From Campylorhamphus procurvoides (lineage: Eukaryota; Chordata; Aves; Passeriformes; Dendrocolaptidae): a DNA stretch of 64,000 nucleotides. The number at the start of each line of letters is the position of its first letter. Positions within the stretch are counted from its first letter, which is position 1. The notes beneath the pieces are model-generated. The model did not search any database and was not told the origin of the DNA. It worked only from the letters and a program-made list of their open reading frames with translations. The stretch spans positions 296,635 to 360,634 of the forward strand of contig WBMV01004991.1 of NCBI GenBank assembly GCA_013396655.1, in the 5' to 3' direction. Below, one piece after another: positions 40,840-53,181 of the stretch. The translations under genes were made by a program, and so were the position numbers.

Positions 40840-41420
40840 CATATAAGCGCTCCTGCATCCTAAAGAAAGCGAGACTGGGGTATAACACTGTTGTTAAATT
40901 ACACAAAGCTGCAAAAAACCTCTACTTTGATAGCTGTCTGTTTGCAGAGTGATGACAAAGTGCACGTTACCCGCACGACTTAAAGACTGCTCTTATTACA
41001 CACTTAGAGCAGAGATAAGGAAAATATATAATGATTTACTCACATTCTGAAATGATAAAATGCAGTAAGAGAGGAATGATAACTTTCCTTTACAGCAACT
41101 GCTCTAACCTACACTAATGAGTAGACTGTTAGGAATTTTCTTCACTTAGCATTTCTCATTATTAATAAATTTTGCACTGACAACTGTAAAGTGAACACTT
41201 TGGATTTATGCACCTAACCTAATTACATATGCTGCATGTACGCATTTCATTATTTACTTGACAGATTCATTCCTTGATACCATAAATAATTAAAGAAGGA
41301 TCAAATATTAACAATCAGATACGTGTTAATTCTCTGCAAATCTGGGGAAACAAACACATTTTATTTTTCATTCAATAAAAATGAAATAAAATAAGATGCT
41401 TTCATTAGTAGGATTTAAAA
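40840..41420. promoter_or_regulatory. Candidate conserved non-coding element, homeodomain-site rich
   Basis: About 580 bases without repeats contain many TAAT/ATTA cores (AATGATTTAC, TTATTAATAAATTT, CATTATTTAC) together with GTGCACGTTACCCGCACG. Such blocks are typical of enhancers near developmental genes. No alignment was possible here. Confidence 0.35.
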
Positions 41421-41619
41421 AAACCAAACAGGTAAAGTTCTTGAGTGTCATTTTTATTTTGCATAGAGTGAAAATTAAAATGTCCAGCTGCTCTCTAGTC
41501 ACTTTACAGGAACACACATAGCAATTTTAATAAGTATAAAAGGTTGGTAATTACTTTTTGACAGTTTCTAAATGAAGCATTTTGGTTTTCTGTTTGTCAG
41601 GCAATCTCAGAGCAAGTTG

Positions 41620-41692
41620 GCTTCAAATATAAAGCCTGATTCCGTCCCCATGAATGTCAACAACAAATTTCTATTGAACTTCAGGTAAGACA
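41620..41692. repeat. Ancient amniote repeat fragment
   Basis: The run AAAGCCTGATTCCGTCCCCA, then GAATGTCAACAACAAATTTC TATTGAACTTCAGG, looks like a degraded copy of the 'agtcaatgg(c)aa…cattgacttcagtggg' repeat. A second possible piece, AGGTGAAATTCTGCTCCTG, follows at about 41890. Confidence 0.4.
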
Positions 41693-42229
41693 GCATCCAT
41701 CCCATTATTTCCTATGTGTTAGTGGTTCACCTTCTTCCAGACTGGAAACCCAAACTTGCTCTCTACCACCAAGCACTGTCAGCTGAGCAAGAGCCTGATC
41801 CTGCTCACTGGGGAGGGCTGGCAGTGCCCAGGGGTAGCCGAGAGCCCAGTGTGCACAACAACTCCTGGATACAGCCCTGTTGTGAATAAAAGGTGAAATT
41901 CTGCTCCTGCTCCTTTCTGTCACTGTAATACATCCTGTCTGGAACCATCCTACACTGCTTTTGTGGGGTTTTCTGTAGAAAGTGTTGCACAGCAGGAGCC
42001 AGGCAAACCCAGAAATCATGTGGTCCTTCCTATGCCAGCAACGGCTGGGGGGTGAGAGATGCCAGACAGCCCCGGGAACCGTTCAGGACCTCCAGAGTTA
42101 GGGCTCTTCTCTGAAGAGTTACTGCTTAAGCTTTGAGTTATAATTAAATCTGCAAGCAAATTATTTGTGACGGAAAGCTGCTCCCAGTCACAAACCCGTA
42201 CAAACTGTCTTGCCTGCTGTGCAATTTAA

Positions 42230-42430
42230 ATTGATGTTTAAATATTTTTCTACACATTATTCAATACCTCCATTTGATCAAAAATATTCTCCAATTTGAA
42301 CAAATTTACTTTTGGATATCACATCCCACAATTTTATCATTTTAAAGGTGTTAAAAATTCATAGATTGCCACATTATTCATCATGCAAGATTAATGCCAG
42401 CCTGACAGGTTTTGCAAAGATGTGGGTTTT
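42230..42430. promoter_or_regulatory. Weak candidate conserved non-coding element
   Basis: An AT-rich, repeat-free block with ATTCAATACC, CATTTGATCAAAAATATTC and CACATTATTCATCATGCAAG. No coding potential. Listed for comparison in an alignment. Confidence 0.2.
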
Positions 42431-44284
42431 TTTTCTAAGTGCATATACCATATCTGTATGAGATGTACTATGGTTGTTGAATATTGATTATTCACATCTC
42501 CTTTCTTATTTCTGATGCTAAAGACAGAATATTAGGGTGTGACTGTCAGGGTTAGCATCTCTCTGACCTACACATGTACTATTAATAATTTATGAGTTGA
42601 TTTGAAATAGATCTCTGTGAAATGAGCTGGCAATAAGCAGGGCTGTCTAAGATGACAAAGATTCAGAGCAGGCCAACTCATGTACATTAGTTTTCTGGTT
42701 TCAATCTAAAACCAAAATGAAACAAAAATGTAGTGTGGCTTACGCAGTAGTTAGGGATTTATTATTTGAAGACACCAAGCAATATCACTGCTCCATATTA
42801 AAAGTTATGTCTGGATGATGCAGTTGATATATTAATCGAACTTTCTGAAGTATTACGCTTGTTCAACTGTATAAATATATATATATATGATGTATGAATA
42901 AGCAATAAAAAGTATGGCAATTTGTTGGTCAAGTGGATGAGCATCTGCTTACAAATACAGAGCCAACTCACAGACTCCTAGTTCCATTTAAGAGTTGCCT
43001 CCCTGAACCCAAAGAAGATAAAAATAACAAAAGGTCAAGACCTGCAAATACAGTGGTTGGATTGGCTTGAGCGTCTAATGGGAGCTTTTCAAAGATTAAC
43101 ATCATGGGGTTTTTTTACTTTAAAAGCCTTCTTTCTTTGCACTTTACCTCTTAATTCAGAAAGCAGCCCTGCTTATGCCCACAGCCTTACTGAGGATGCC
43201 CAGATTGCATTTAAGGGGTGCCCTCAGGAGCAGACCTGAAAAAAGCAGCCTGCCCCTATGTCACTGACAATAGGCATGCCCTGGCAAGGTCCCTCTGGCA
43301 GAGCTGCACCCTGCCAGAGCTGCCCGTGGAGAGAAGGCTATCCCCTGGCAAGGGGCAGTGGGAACACAGAGTGTCCCACCAGAGCAGGGCAGGAGTTAGC
43401 CACACTCCAGGACCTCCCAGCACAGGCTTAAGTGCAATGGCAGCAAGTGAGACACAGCTAAGAAACCACAGCCCACTGCTTTCCAAAAGGCACTCCTAGT
43501 AATTTTGTAGTAAACTGACTCTGCCAGCTCCCCCAGAAAAAAACACATCTAGTAAACTTCAGGCCTCATCACCTGACATTGGGCTTCTCTAAATCTACCT
43601 TCTTTCCTTGACTGCTTGACTAAGTGTGTTTGTTAGTCACTGATGACGTATATTTCTGGCTTCCCTGTCACATGCACTGCTGTTATCCTGAGCCCTTAAC
43701 ATGCATAGAAATATGGTATATAATGTTGGGGCTTTTTTAAATGTGATGCAAAATCAAATGGTAAAAGCAAAAGTCTAGCTGACCCTGAACAGGAAGGAGA
43801 TTATTACCTAAACTGCAAACAGTCAACAGTTAGGCACAGGGAAACTACTTAATACAATTCTAAAATAAAGATGTTCAGCCAAAGAAATTACATTGAGCAG
43901 CACAAGAAAGCAGCACAGAGCAGCATGTCAGAGTCACAGGGGTGTTGCAGTGACACACAGACAATGAAATGGGATGACACCAGCTCTTCTCAGTGGGAGG
44001 GTTTTCTCTGTCTGTCTCCTGGGAGTTTGCTACATATCCACTGTAGGAAACCTTTCCACCAAAAGTGGCAGCAAGCCTTTTGGAAATCTTATTAATATTC
44101 TTCCTCAGTGCTGTAAAGTATGCTGCAGACAGGAGATGACAGTTTCCTTACCATGAGCAAGGGAAAAGCAGGGGGCTAACACTGTTGCTGACATACTCCA
44201 GTAAAATTGCATTGCTGGTATCTCGGAACAAGAAATGAATCAGGAGGGAGAATTGACTCGTAAACCCAAGCCCAGCCAGCAGCC

Positions 44285-44385
44285 AAAGGGATTATTTATT
44301 ATTTGCAGTAGGGAGTACCGAACACGTGCTTCCCAGACAAATCGTAGGGCAAGGTCCTTGCCCTGAAGAACATACAATTTATGGA
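44285..44385 (+). repeat. Ancient amniote repeat fragment ('ccctgccctgaagagcttacaatc' type)
   Basis: The block TTATTTATTATTTGCAGTAG begins it and GGTCCTTGCCCTGAAGAACA TACAATTTATGG ends it. The order matches an old interspersed repeat common in turtles and crocodilians, where 'tattatttgtattgcagtagcgcc' precedes 'agacagtccctgccctgaagagcttacaatct'. It is heavily mutated. Confidence 0.6.
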
Positions 44386-46607
44386 ACTGACCCTGTGAGA
44401 TGCTGTGGGCCCTCCCGGGAAGTGTGGAGCAATTTCATCTCAGGATCATTTTGGCACATCTTGGGAGGTCTCGCCTCTCTTGCTAACACAAATGGTTCTT
44501 TTGACCCCAGGGGATGACTTCTGTAAGTGAGGATAGTTTGGTTGTTAATCTGTGACTCTCGAGAAGTAAAATCTTTTATCTGCCTGTAGAGTTTCTGCAT
44601 GCACACAGTATTAACACCTGCCTAACTGAGAGGGAAACTTGAACTCTTCAGCTCTATCAGGTTGCTGCAAAGCATCTTGCATTCAAGTGTCAGAGTTCAG
44701 CACATGTCTATCAGCAGACCCCGAAGCACCATTTCCTTGGGGGACATCCAGGCAGGGCAAAACCACATCAAAGTGGTGCAAACAGGAATGAGCAAGAGAA
44801 GTGACTCTCCTGCTGCTGACATATCTGACACTAACACAGCCAAAGTCATCTCTCTGAATTGTGGTAGGACATTTTCAGTCAGGGGTTCCTCCTTGTCTTC
44901 CTGGCTATGGCAGATGGAGAAACAGAGAATTACTGGAGGATCCTGCATTTCACTTTATAAAGGCAAATCTTTGAGGTTCCCCCTCTTGAGTTATTCCCAC
45001 ATAGGAATTTAGGCACTACCTGCAAAGAAATTTCAGGGCATGCTAAAGTTGATGGTTATGAACTAGTGCAAGCACATCACTACCACTGCCATGAACTGAC
45101 TCCCCAAACTATGTTTCACTAAATTTAACATTCAAGTCTCTGCTTCCTTGTGTTGCACCCAGAAAAATATCAAGTACTCAGTTCTCAGACCAGCAAAATT
45201 CTTTGTGGAATCCTAAGCCCTGAAGTAGCCCAGAAACTCTGCTTCTTGCAGGATGCAACACATCAGGGCACATCCAGCTCATCAATCCAAAGCATCAATG
45301 AGTTTGCCATCTTCAGAAGGAAACATAAGCCTCATCTTTTTACAATGGTTCCAACATTATCCAGGAACAAGGAGGGACAAACTAAAACAAGGAATTTCCT
45401 AATGGCTCTCTTCTGTGGGAAAGAGGAAAGATAACATTGTACTTCTGGCTTTTGGAAAGGACAAGAACTCTCTTATTTACAGGCAGTGGCCTGTGCTGAT
45501 AAATGTGCTGTAGGAAGCCATTGTGATAAGTAAGGAACAAAGTGGGAGGGAAGAGCTAGTAAAGCTCCAGCACAGCACAATGCCCTGTCCTTGGCACAGT
45601 CTTCATCTCCTTCTCAGAAGTCATCGTTGCTTTCTATAAACAATAGAGAATTAAGGATAAGCTTGCAGAGCCTTCTGGTGAAGTGGCTCAGTCACCAATC
45701 ACCCCAAGAAAAAGATCTGATCAGAAATCAAAATATAAACCTTAAAAGATTCTGCTTGGTTTTAATTAAATGGGTTGTTGTAATTTAGAAAATTATATTT
45801 ACCTTTAATGCTTATATTTTAAGTCATTTTTTGGGACTTTTTTATTTATGAAAGGCCAGGTCATACATCCAATCACCAAAATAAATTCACACCATGAATG
45901 GGTCTGCTGGAATCAGCTGAACAGGCAACACAGCTTTGGTGAGGGAAGTTCACAGCACTCATTCACACAAATGGTCTTTACTCATGCTAGCAGTCCCAAA
46001 TTGTTTTAATACGTTCTCTCATGGATGGATGAGTAAAGACTAAAAGATCTGGCCAAAATCAATCTTTCTTATACTTTTTAGTTAACATCAGTTCTGCTTC
46101 TTTCAGTCCATTTCCAATGTTAATACCATCCGATATCAACAAGATCATAGCACTGCTGCAAATGTCCCTCAGAGAAAATCCTGTCAGTGCTGCTTATTTA
46201 ACCAAGGTAAACAAGGTACCCTAATTGCCTCTCTCCTCTCACCTCCTGTTTTTTTAATTAGTGAGAAGAGTAACTCTCTTTTTCCAAAATAGACATAAAT
46301 ATCTGTTCTGAATGCTGCAACCCAAAGGATAATTAGCCAAGCATTTTCAGATGCAACAGATGCCAGAGGGAGATTGGTTTCCAGGTACAGAATACACAGT
46401 GCTCGGAATTTAAAAAAATGCCTTTCAGGTGAGTCAAACATCAAAAACTGGGACCCCTCTGCTACCTCTTAGAAGTGCTTCATGTAGCTGGGGTTAGATT
46501 TTTACAAGGAGCAGGGCACTTTGTCCTTCTCAGCAGGTAAAGCAGAGTCCAGCAGCAGAAGGAACATTGTTCCTCCCTTGTCTGTGAGAGATGCCCAGTA
46601 CATCATT

Positions 46608-46735
46608 GTGGTCACCTCACTGTTCCTCAGTTTCCTCAGCTGTAAAATAGTAGATCCTGTTTATTGTAAGACTGAATTAATTCCTCATCACAAAAGGCTT
46701 TGAGACTCTGGACAGGAAAGCTTTATCATGAACAC
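46608..46735 (-). repeat. Ancient MIR/L3-like repeat remnant
   Basis: The plus strand reads TGTTCCTCAGTTTCCTCAGC TGTAAAATAG, then a degraded centre with GACTGAATTAATTCC, then GGCTTTGAGACTCTGGACAG. This is the reverse complement order of 'agatcc…caaagcacttt…ttaattaatcctcac…ctattttacagatgaggaaactgagg'. It is one of the clearest old repeats in the window. Confidence 0.65.
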
Positions 46736-48193
46736 AGACAAATTATTAACTTCCTATATCCAGGCCGTGATGTGCTGACTGGTGCCAAGGTGGAGCTTTG
46801 ACTTCCCAGCAAAATTCAAACTATCCAGGAGCCAAACTTGCTTTTAGATTTCTTCGTGTGTGTGACGAAATTGGCACCATTTTTATGGGTATACAGTCAT
46901 ATCCCACTCCTCTCCCACTGCCTTAGATCACTGGAAGTAGCAAGAGTTTCAGGTCTTTTAGAGAGCAGAAAATAGTAATAAAATAGAAGATTCATAATAG
47001 CTGCACTTAAAAGGCATTTCTTGTCATGCAATAAGAAGTTTTCCTATTGCTATAAACAGGTTACTCTTCCAACAAAGTCACTTCTCTGGGCTAAGTACTA
47101 CTGGCCCAAGGTGGACACTCAGACAGTTACTCTTCTGTCATAGGACCAGGTCTCCCAAGGCTCTTGCACATCAGGGGAGTGATGGACTTCTGCAGGGAAT
47201 GAGACAGAGCAACTTCATTTGTTTAGGAACTAAGCTCCCTAGGCAAATGATAGCTTCTGAGAAAAGTTCTCCCCCTATTTTTAGTGCCTCAGTGTCATGA
47301 TTCAACACACAGAACCTTTAAATGGCCATTGGAAGTAAAAAGCGGTGTTCAAACACAAATGGGAACACAGCAACACTGGACCTTGTGGGCAAACTCTTGT
47401 CCCACACTGAGGTCTCTAATTAAAGCCCAGTTTCATGGGGTAAGTGCTGGGTCCAGACCAAGCTGTATATTACTACCTGCCAGCCATTGCCTTCAAGAAA
47501 AGTAAGAACTGGGTCAAACCAGCAGTTACTGTGACTCAGTCTGCTCTCAGGCAGGGGCCACCAGCAAATGCTCAAAGTAGACTTCAGGAACAAGATGGGG
47601 AGAGGGTGATGCCTCCCTCCTGGAAGACCTGCACAGCTCTCAGTCCCACACTGGCTGTTTTCATCCCTACACAGGTACAAACACACAATCCCAAAACCTG
47701 GGGAAAAAACTTGCAAGAAATTATCATCTGTCCAGAAAAACACAGCTCAGGGAGCGAGCTGCTAAAATACCTCGTGATGCAGGCCCAAGTGAGAAGTGGA
47801 AGAACTCGGGGCTGCATTTTCAGGTTTTTGACACCCTCATCTGACCTAGGCTTTTAAGAGGCTTGGCCACCTATGGCTGCTGACTGCCTTTTGCTTGCAG
47901 AAACCTCTTAAGAATGTATTGCTTAAGTAGGAAATAAAACAGAATCAAGATTCCTGACTCTCAGCTCAGAGGTGTGACTTCAGAAAAATCACAACTACTC
48001 CTATTCTGAAGCACAAGGAAATACTGTTCTTTTGAAACAGTTTTCATTAGCTGTTTAAATAACAGGAAATAAGAACCTATGAGAGGTCTTAGAAACGGGA
48101 AATACATAGCACTTTAAAAGCACAAGCATACAAAAAAAAAAAAAAAGATAGACTTCATAGTCTACTTTATCACCACTATTATTGATCAATTAG

Positions 48194-48318
48194 GCCAGGT
48201 TGGATGGGGCTTTGAGCAAGCTGGTCTAGTGGAAGGTGTCCCTGCCCATGGTAGGGGGCTTGGAGCAAGAGGATCTCTAATGTTGCTTCCAACCCAACTA
48301 TTCTATGATTCTATGATA
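48194..48318 (+). mobile_element. CR1 LINE 3' end with octamer tail
   Basis: The sequence contains GCCAGGTTGGATGGGGCTTT, CTGGTCTAGTGGAAGGTGTC and CCTGCCCATGG, then CTTCCAACCCAACTATTCTA followed by two ATTCTATG units. This is the best-preserved CR1 end in the window and the tail is close to consensus, so it is among the younger copies here. Confidence 0.95.
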
Positions 48319-50829
48319 CCACACACTGAGGACTCGTGACTTAATATCAGCAAAAATACATCAAAAATAGGAAATAAATCCAGAATTTCATCTACTACCT
48401 ATTGTCTTTCAGAAACAAAAAATGAATTTTCACCATATTTGAAAACAACTGTTTTAAATTGCTCTCTATTTCAAAGCAGACTTTTTTCTGTTTTCAGGAA
48501 GAAATTAACTACAGCATATTTAAAAAGGCCACCAGAATTTTTTCACCCTCAGCATAAGCAGCACAAAGTTTTAAACACTGAGCTCAAATGAACCAGCACT
48601 TGGTACATCTCAACAACTTTTACTGTGATATTTGCATTTAGTATCTGCACATAAAGTAAAACAGTCACCTGGTATTGCAAGTTACAAAATATCTGAAGCA
48701 AATACATTTTTGTTCAGAAAGCTTAACTTTTTGTTGGGGGTTTCTTTCTGTATTCAGTTTTTTGTATCATGTTTCTGTTCTGTTTTCTGATTAACCATGA
48801 AAAAATAAAAATAGTGTAAGAATCTGACAAAATACTCATCTCAGCTGATGACTGTTTTCTTACCTACAAGGAAAAAAAAAAGACACTATTAGTAATTTTG
48901 CAAAGTCAAAATCATGGGTGTGATAGGAAAGTTCTACCACTAAAGCATATTTTAAATATAACTGTGGCAAGAAAACAGAAAATGCAGACACTTTCAATTA
49001 CAGCATCCATTTAAACTTTACAACGTATTTTATTGCTGTTTGAAATAACTCTAAGCTCAGGCATATGCTGGCACATTTAACATGGAAATAAGCTGTGCCT
49101 GATAAAAATTTTGACAAGAGCAGCATTTGAGGAAAACCTATAGCTGCAGCAGTACCTGAGTTGTTTGCTGCTCCTGATCATTAAAGAAAGCAAAGGTAAA
49201 CTGAGTGAGACAATGGTTGAGTTTGGTGTACCATCATAAAAGATAAATTGTTCCCTACCTTTGGGAAAATGCGTAATAGTTGACATTTGTTAAGATTTTT
49301 TAATTTATCAGGAGACAGTAAGACAAAATACATTCTTTGAAGGAGCACAATCAAATTGCGATCTATTGGTCTGGATTGTTGGGGGTGTTTTTTTGTTTGT
49401 TTGTTTTAAATCAAGGAGATTAAAACTATGATCCAGATTATTAGCTGACAACTACAAGAGCAATGTAAAGCCTGTGCTGGAGCTAGATCTACTCACCCAA
49501 GTAACACACAGTGGTCCTTCTTCAAATAGTTTACAATGCAATAAGGGCAGGACTCCAGTACCAAGTGCTTAACTCTGTGGAGATTCCCAAATTTAGGACT
49601 GAATGCCTCAGTTTGGGTACTGGGATTCATGTAATCATTCTAATGATTACATGGACAACAAGACCAATATGTACATGGTCAAAGATGTACAGAGAACTCA
49701 AGCCACATAGGCCTTATTTCTTGTGTTTTACTTTTAATCTGCATTTGCCTTTACAGTTGTTGCAAACAATTGTGGGTTTATTAACCATACCCCTGTATTA
49801 CACCTTTTCCCTTCTCCCCACCAGAGCAAATGGTGGATCTAAACAATTTTAAGGGGGAAATGAACAACTACCAAATGGCATAAAGAAAAGAAACAATGAG
49901 AAAAGGAAAAATACCCCCCCATCTCTGCATGGCATTTATCACAAGAGTAGGTAAACACTTAGCATGTAGAAATACGATGATGCATCATGAAAACCTTTTA
50001 ATGTCATTGCTAACAACTGTATTCACTGCCAGGGCAGTCATTAACAGGTTGCCAGGAGAGAAAATAAAAGCTCCTAGACTTTCCATAGTCTGCACTCGAT
50101 GTTATTACTGCTACATCAATGCCAAGAAATAACAATGGGATGAGGGCCCTTCCCAGACAGGCACCATGAAAAACGGTACTGAGAGGTTGCCCCAAACCAG
50201 CAGACAAAAGGGAGTTTTCTTATGCTTGTCTTTGTACCTGGGAAGTTGAGGCATACCATGTGCAGAGACACCCTTGCCATGGCTGCATGGAGGCCTCTCC
50301 TTGTCCCTAGACCTGGTTATTAGCCACCCTGAGCATCCTCTTCCCCTTTTGGGGAGGTTATCACAATCCAAGTACCTGAAAGACAGGTACGTCTCAGTCC
50401 TGCCCTCCCCAGGGTCGTGATACCTCTATCCCTAAATCCCTCCCCTTGGCAGCCCAGACCCTGTTCCCAGAACCTCTGACACTGTGGCCCCAGGTGCTTG
50501 GTGTCTCCCAAGAGACTCCATTTGAAGGTCTGCCTGAGAGGCAGCAAGGCCCATGCCGACGCTACAGACCTTCAGGCACTTTCCTTTTCCACTCCCCCAG
50601 GGCTGTCTTTGTGGCATTTTTATTTCCATGAAGCTAGGAAACCCAATTCTGGTGCCTGTGCTCTCCAGGATACCTCCCTCCTCTCCCTCCCTTCCTATGC
50701 TCCATACATGAATACATTTCTCTCTATTTTTTTTCTTTTGGTATTTATTTTTTTTCTCTTTCCCATTACCCCTTTAATGCAGAGCAGGGCTGCTGATTAC
50801 AAAAGAGGCAGTTTGACTTGAGCAATAGG
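48319..50829. other. Intergenic DNA, nothing recognised
   Basis: AT-rich unique sequence up to about 50.1 kb, then GC-richer with pyrimidine-rich stretches at about 50680-50760. No exon or repeat family identified. Confidence 0.55.
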
Positions 50830-51180
50830 TCTTCTTCACTAATCCTCACTGTCATGGAAATTCCAGCTGCTACAAGAATAAGAGGCTCAATCCATATTTG
50901 CCAGCTCTAATATGAAATCTGTCAGGGCCCAAATTAATGAGTTCCAAATTCCTTACATCACGATAACAGGTTAAGACTGGTCAATTAATTACATAAATCC
51001 TTCCCGATTCATTGTGCATTTTCAGGCGAGATTGTGTCTTACATAACTGGGTGACACAAGGCCTTTTGGCTCTTGCTGTTCCGCAGAAAGGCCTCCACTT
51101 AGGAGCAGCCTGTCTGCCACCGAGGCTGGCAAATGTCATCCCTCGGCTCTGGGCTGAGCCCTAATTGCCTTTCTACAGAA
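50830..51180. promoter_or_regulatory. Candidate conserved non-coding element beside the CpG island
   Basis: This block is free of repeats and has balanced composition with several homeodomain-type cores (CCAAATTAATGAG, GGTCAATTAATTACATAAAT). It abuts the CpG island. These traits are typical of vertebrate conserved elements, but conservation cannot be shown from one sequence. Confidence 0.35.
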
Positions 51181-51209
51181 ATACGAATAAATAAATAAAT
51201 AAACGACAT

Positions 51210-51660
51210 GTAAAATGTATTTTAAAGCCGCCGTGGAAGGCAGGTGCAGCCCCCCCTCCCCACCCCGGCTGCGCCCCATCCCCAGCGCGGTGGACAGCTC
51301 CTCTCTTCGGCCCGGGCTGCGGGCGGGACTCAGGGGTGCGGAGGGGCTGGGGCTGGTGGGGAGCAGCGAAAAACCGAGAAATAAAGGAAAAAAAAGGTTG
51401 TGTCTCTTCGCGGAGCGCGGCGGTCCCGGAGCGCGCACCCCGCGGGGCCNAGGGAAGGCTGTGTCGGCACGGCAGGGCAGGGTGTGCGGACATGGACGGG
51501 AGCGCAGCGGGGAGCGCGGGCTGGGATGATGCTCCTGCCTCCCTGCCTGCCTTTCCGCCTTTCCCCCGCCGTGTTTCCCCTCCCTCCTTTGTAAGCGCTG
51601 CCGCCCGCACGGCCGCACAGCCCCCGGGGCCGCTCCCACGCCACGGGCAAAGCCAAAACC
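51210..51660. promoter_or_regulatory. CpG island downstream of SNX10; candidate promoter
   Basis: About 450 bases of high GC with frequent CpG (GCGCGGCGGTCCCGGAGCGC, CCGCCCGCACGGCCGCACAG). A single N at 51450 indicates a base-calling problem in the GC-rich core. It lies about 1.5 kb beyond the presumed SNX10 3' end. An unannotated transcript could start here; in human a non-coding RNA locus (KIAA0087) lies in the SNX10-SKAP2 interval, but I cannot show homology. Open frames in all directions here are GC artefacts. Confidence 0.55.
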
Positions 51661-53144
51661 GCAGGGTTCGAGCCCAAAGGAGAGTTCGATTTCTCTTTTA
51701 CCAGGCCACTTGATTTAATTTCTAAGGAGGATTTGTTCCAGAAGGCAAGGGAGCGGCTTAAACTGCTATAGAGCATTTTTAATGCCGAAGAAGAGAATAA
51801 CTGTCTTTCTTAAAGCGTTTAGGCCTTTCATGAAAAATACCGTCCTGAGACTGGAAATTATTACTTACATTTTTACAACACTGTAAATGCTAGGGAAGAA
51901 AGGTAAAACCCTCAGTCTTTAGCCCTGTGCTATACACTGCAATTAGAGTGAGACAGCACAGGAATGCTCAAGGTTCATTCTTTTGACTTCATCTGTACTG
52001 TGTAATTTATAACAGAGCAAGTCACAAACACTGTGTCTTAATAATAATTATAAAATTATAAATATTCCTCTGGAAAAAAATAAATCAGCATATCATGTTG
52101 CAAAAAAAGACATGGACACCTAAGTTTGCAGTGTGGCATCTAATTGTTTTCCTCTATGCTTAGAGAACTACATTGTTATTTAAACAAATTTCATTCCAAA
52201 TACACAATCTATCTCATCTTTCTGGTGGTTTTTTGTTATTCTTTTTGTAGAAAACATAAAGAAGTGAAAATCCAAATAAAACTCTGTGTGTATGTGTATA
52301 CACACAGTGTGTGTATATATATCTAGCACACATACATATACACTGTATATATAGAGAGAAACTGTATATACTGTATATACATGTGTGTATAGACATATTA
52401 CAAAAATAACTGAAGAGTAAATTACACATGATAAGTCATAAGGTCATTAGGATATTGATATTGATATAAAGGAAACCTCACTGGCAGGTTAAAACATGAG
52501 CTAGAAAGTAGTCACTTGTTTTATTTAATTACTTAAAAGCTTTTAAGAAATCATCATAAAAATGAGGGTAAAAAGTTCCAAGCAAAAGACAAAGCACAGC
52601 TCTTGAATGCAGAATTACTGCAATTAGATAGAATGTAATCTGATTACTATTTCTAATTTATAAATTAGATATTAGCCTATTTAAAAAACAAACAAACCAG
52701 CCAAAACAACATAACCTAGCAGGAAATGTCAGAACTATTCAAACCTAAAAAACGAGAATAAAAATACCAGCGAGTAACCGATCAAACTGCACACTAGTGT
52801 TGAAAAATCACCAAATCACTGAGGTCACAAATTATATTAAAATATTTTTTTAACATTTAAATTTGTAACAGTTACATTTAATGCTCCCAATGAAACAAAA
52901 CGTCTTAAAGCATTTATGTGCAGTTACATATGGCTGATACAGAAAGTAGACATACTAGAGAGCATGTAAAATATTTCCTCACCCTTTAATACAAAAAGTT
53001 CCAGTAATACTAGCTACACAAGCAACATTCAAAAGATAAATATTTAACAAATTTCTATCGAACCTGAGAAGAAAGTTTTGTTATAGTAGTCTTAGAATTT
53101 TTTAACAAGGTGACGAAGAAAATAACAGAGCAACAAGAGAACTA
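51661..53144. other. AT-rich intergenic DNA between CpG island and SNX10 3' end
   Basis: The only feature besides the TG/TA repeat is general AT richness with ATAA/TTAT words. Part of it could belong to a longer SNX10 3' UTR if the distal poly(A) site lies further down. Confidence 0.5.
52283..52392. repeat. TG/TA-rich simple repeat
   Basis: Alternating TG, CA and TA dinucleotides with several internal inverted segments (for example TGTGTATACACACAGTGTGTG). Low-complexity with no coding content. Confidence 0.9.
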
Positions 53145-53158
53145 ATAGAAAACAAATA

Positions 53159-53181
53159 TTTATTTCAGAAACATCTTTATT
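53159..53181 (-). terminator. Tandem poly(A) signals, candidate distal SNX10 cleavage site
   Basis: On the minus strand AATAAA occurs twice within 23 bases, and the next 50 bases are U/GU-rich. This matches a poly(A) signal plus downstream element. It is the last such combination before the desert resumes. No transcript evidence is available from sequence alone. Confidence 0.5.

Noticed and set aside
51136..51776. Several open frames of 100-167 codons on both strands
   Set aside because: They overlap each other within the CpG island and cross the N at 51450. High GC content explains them.
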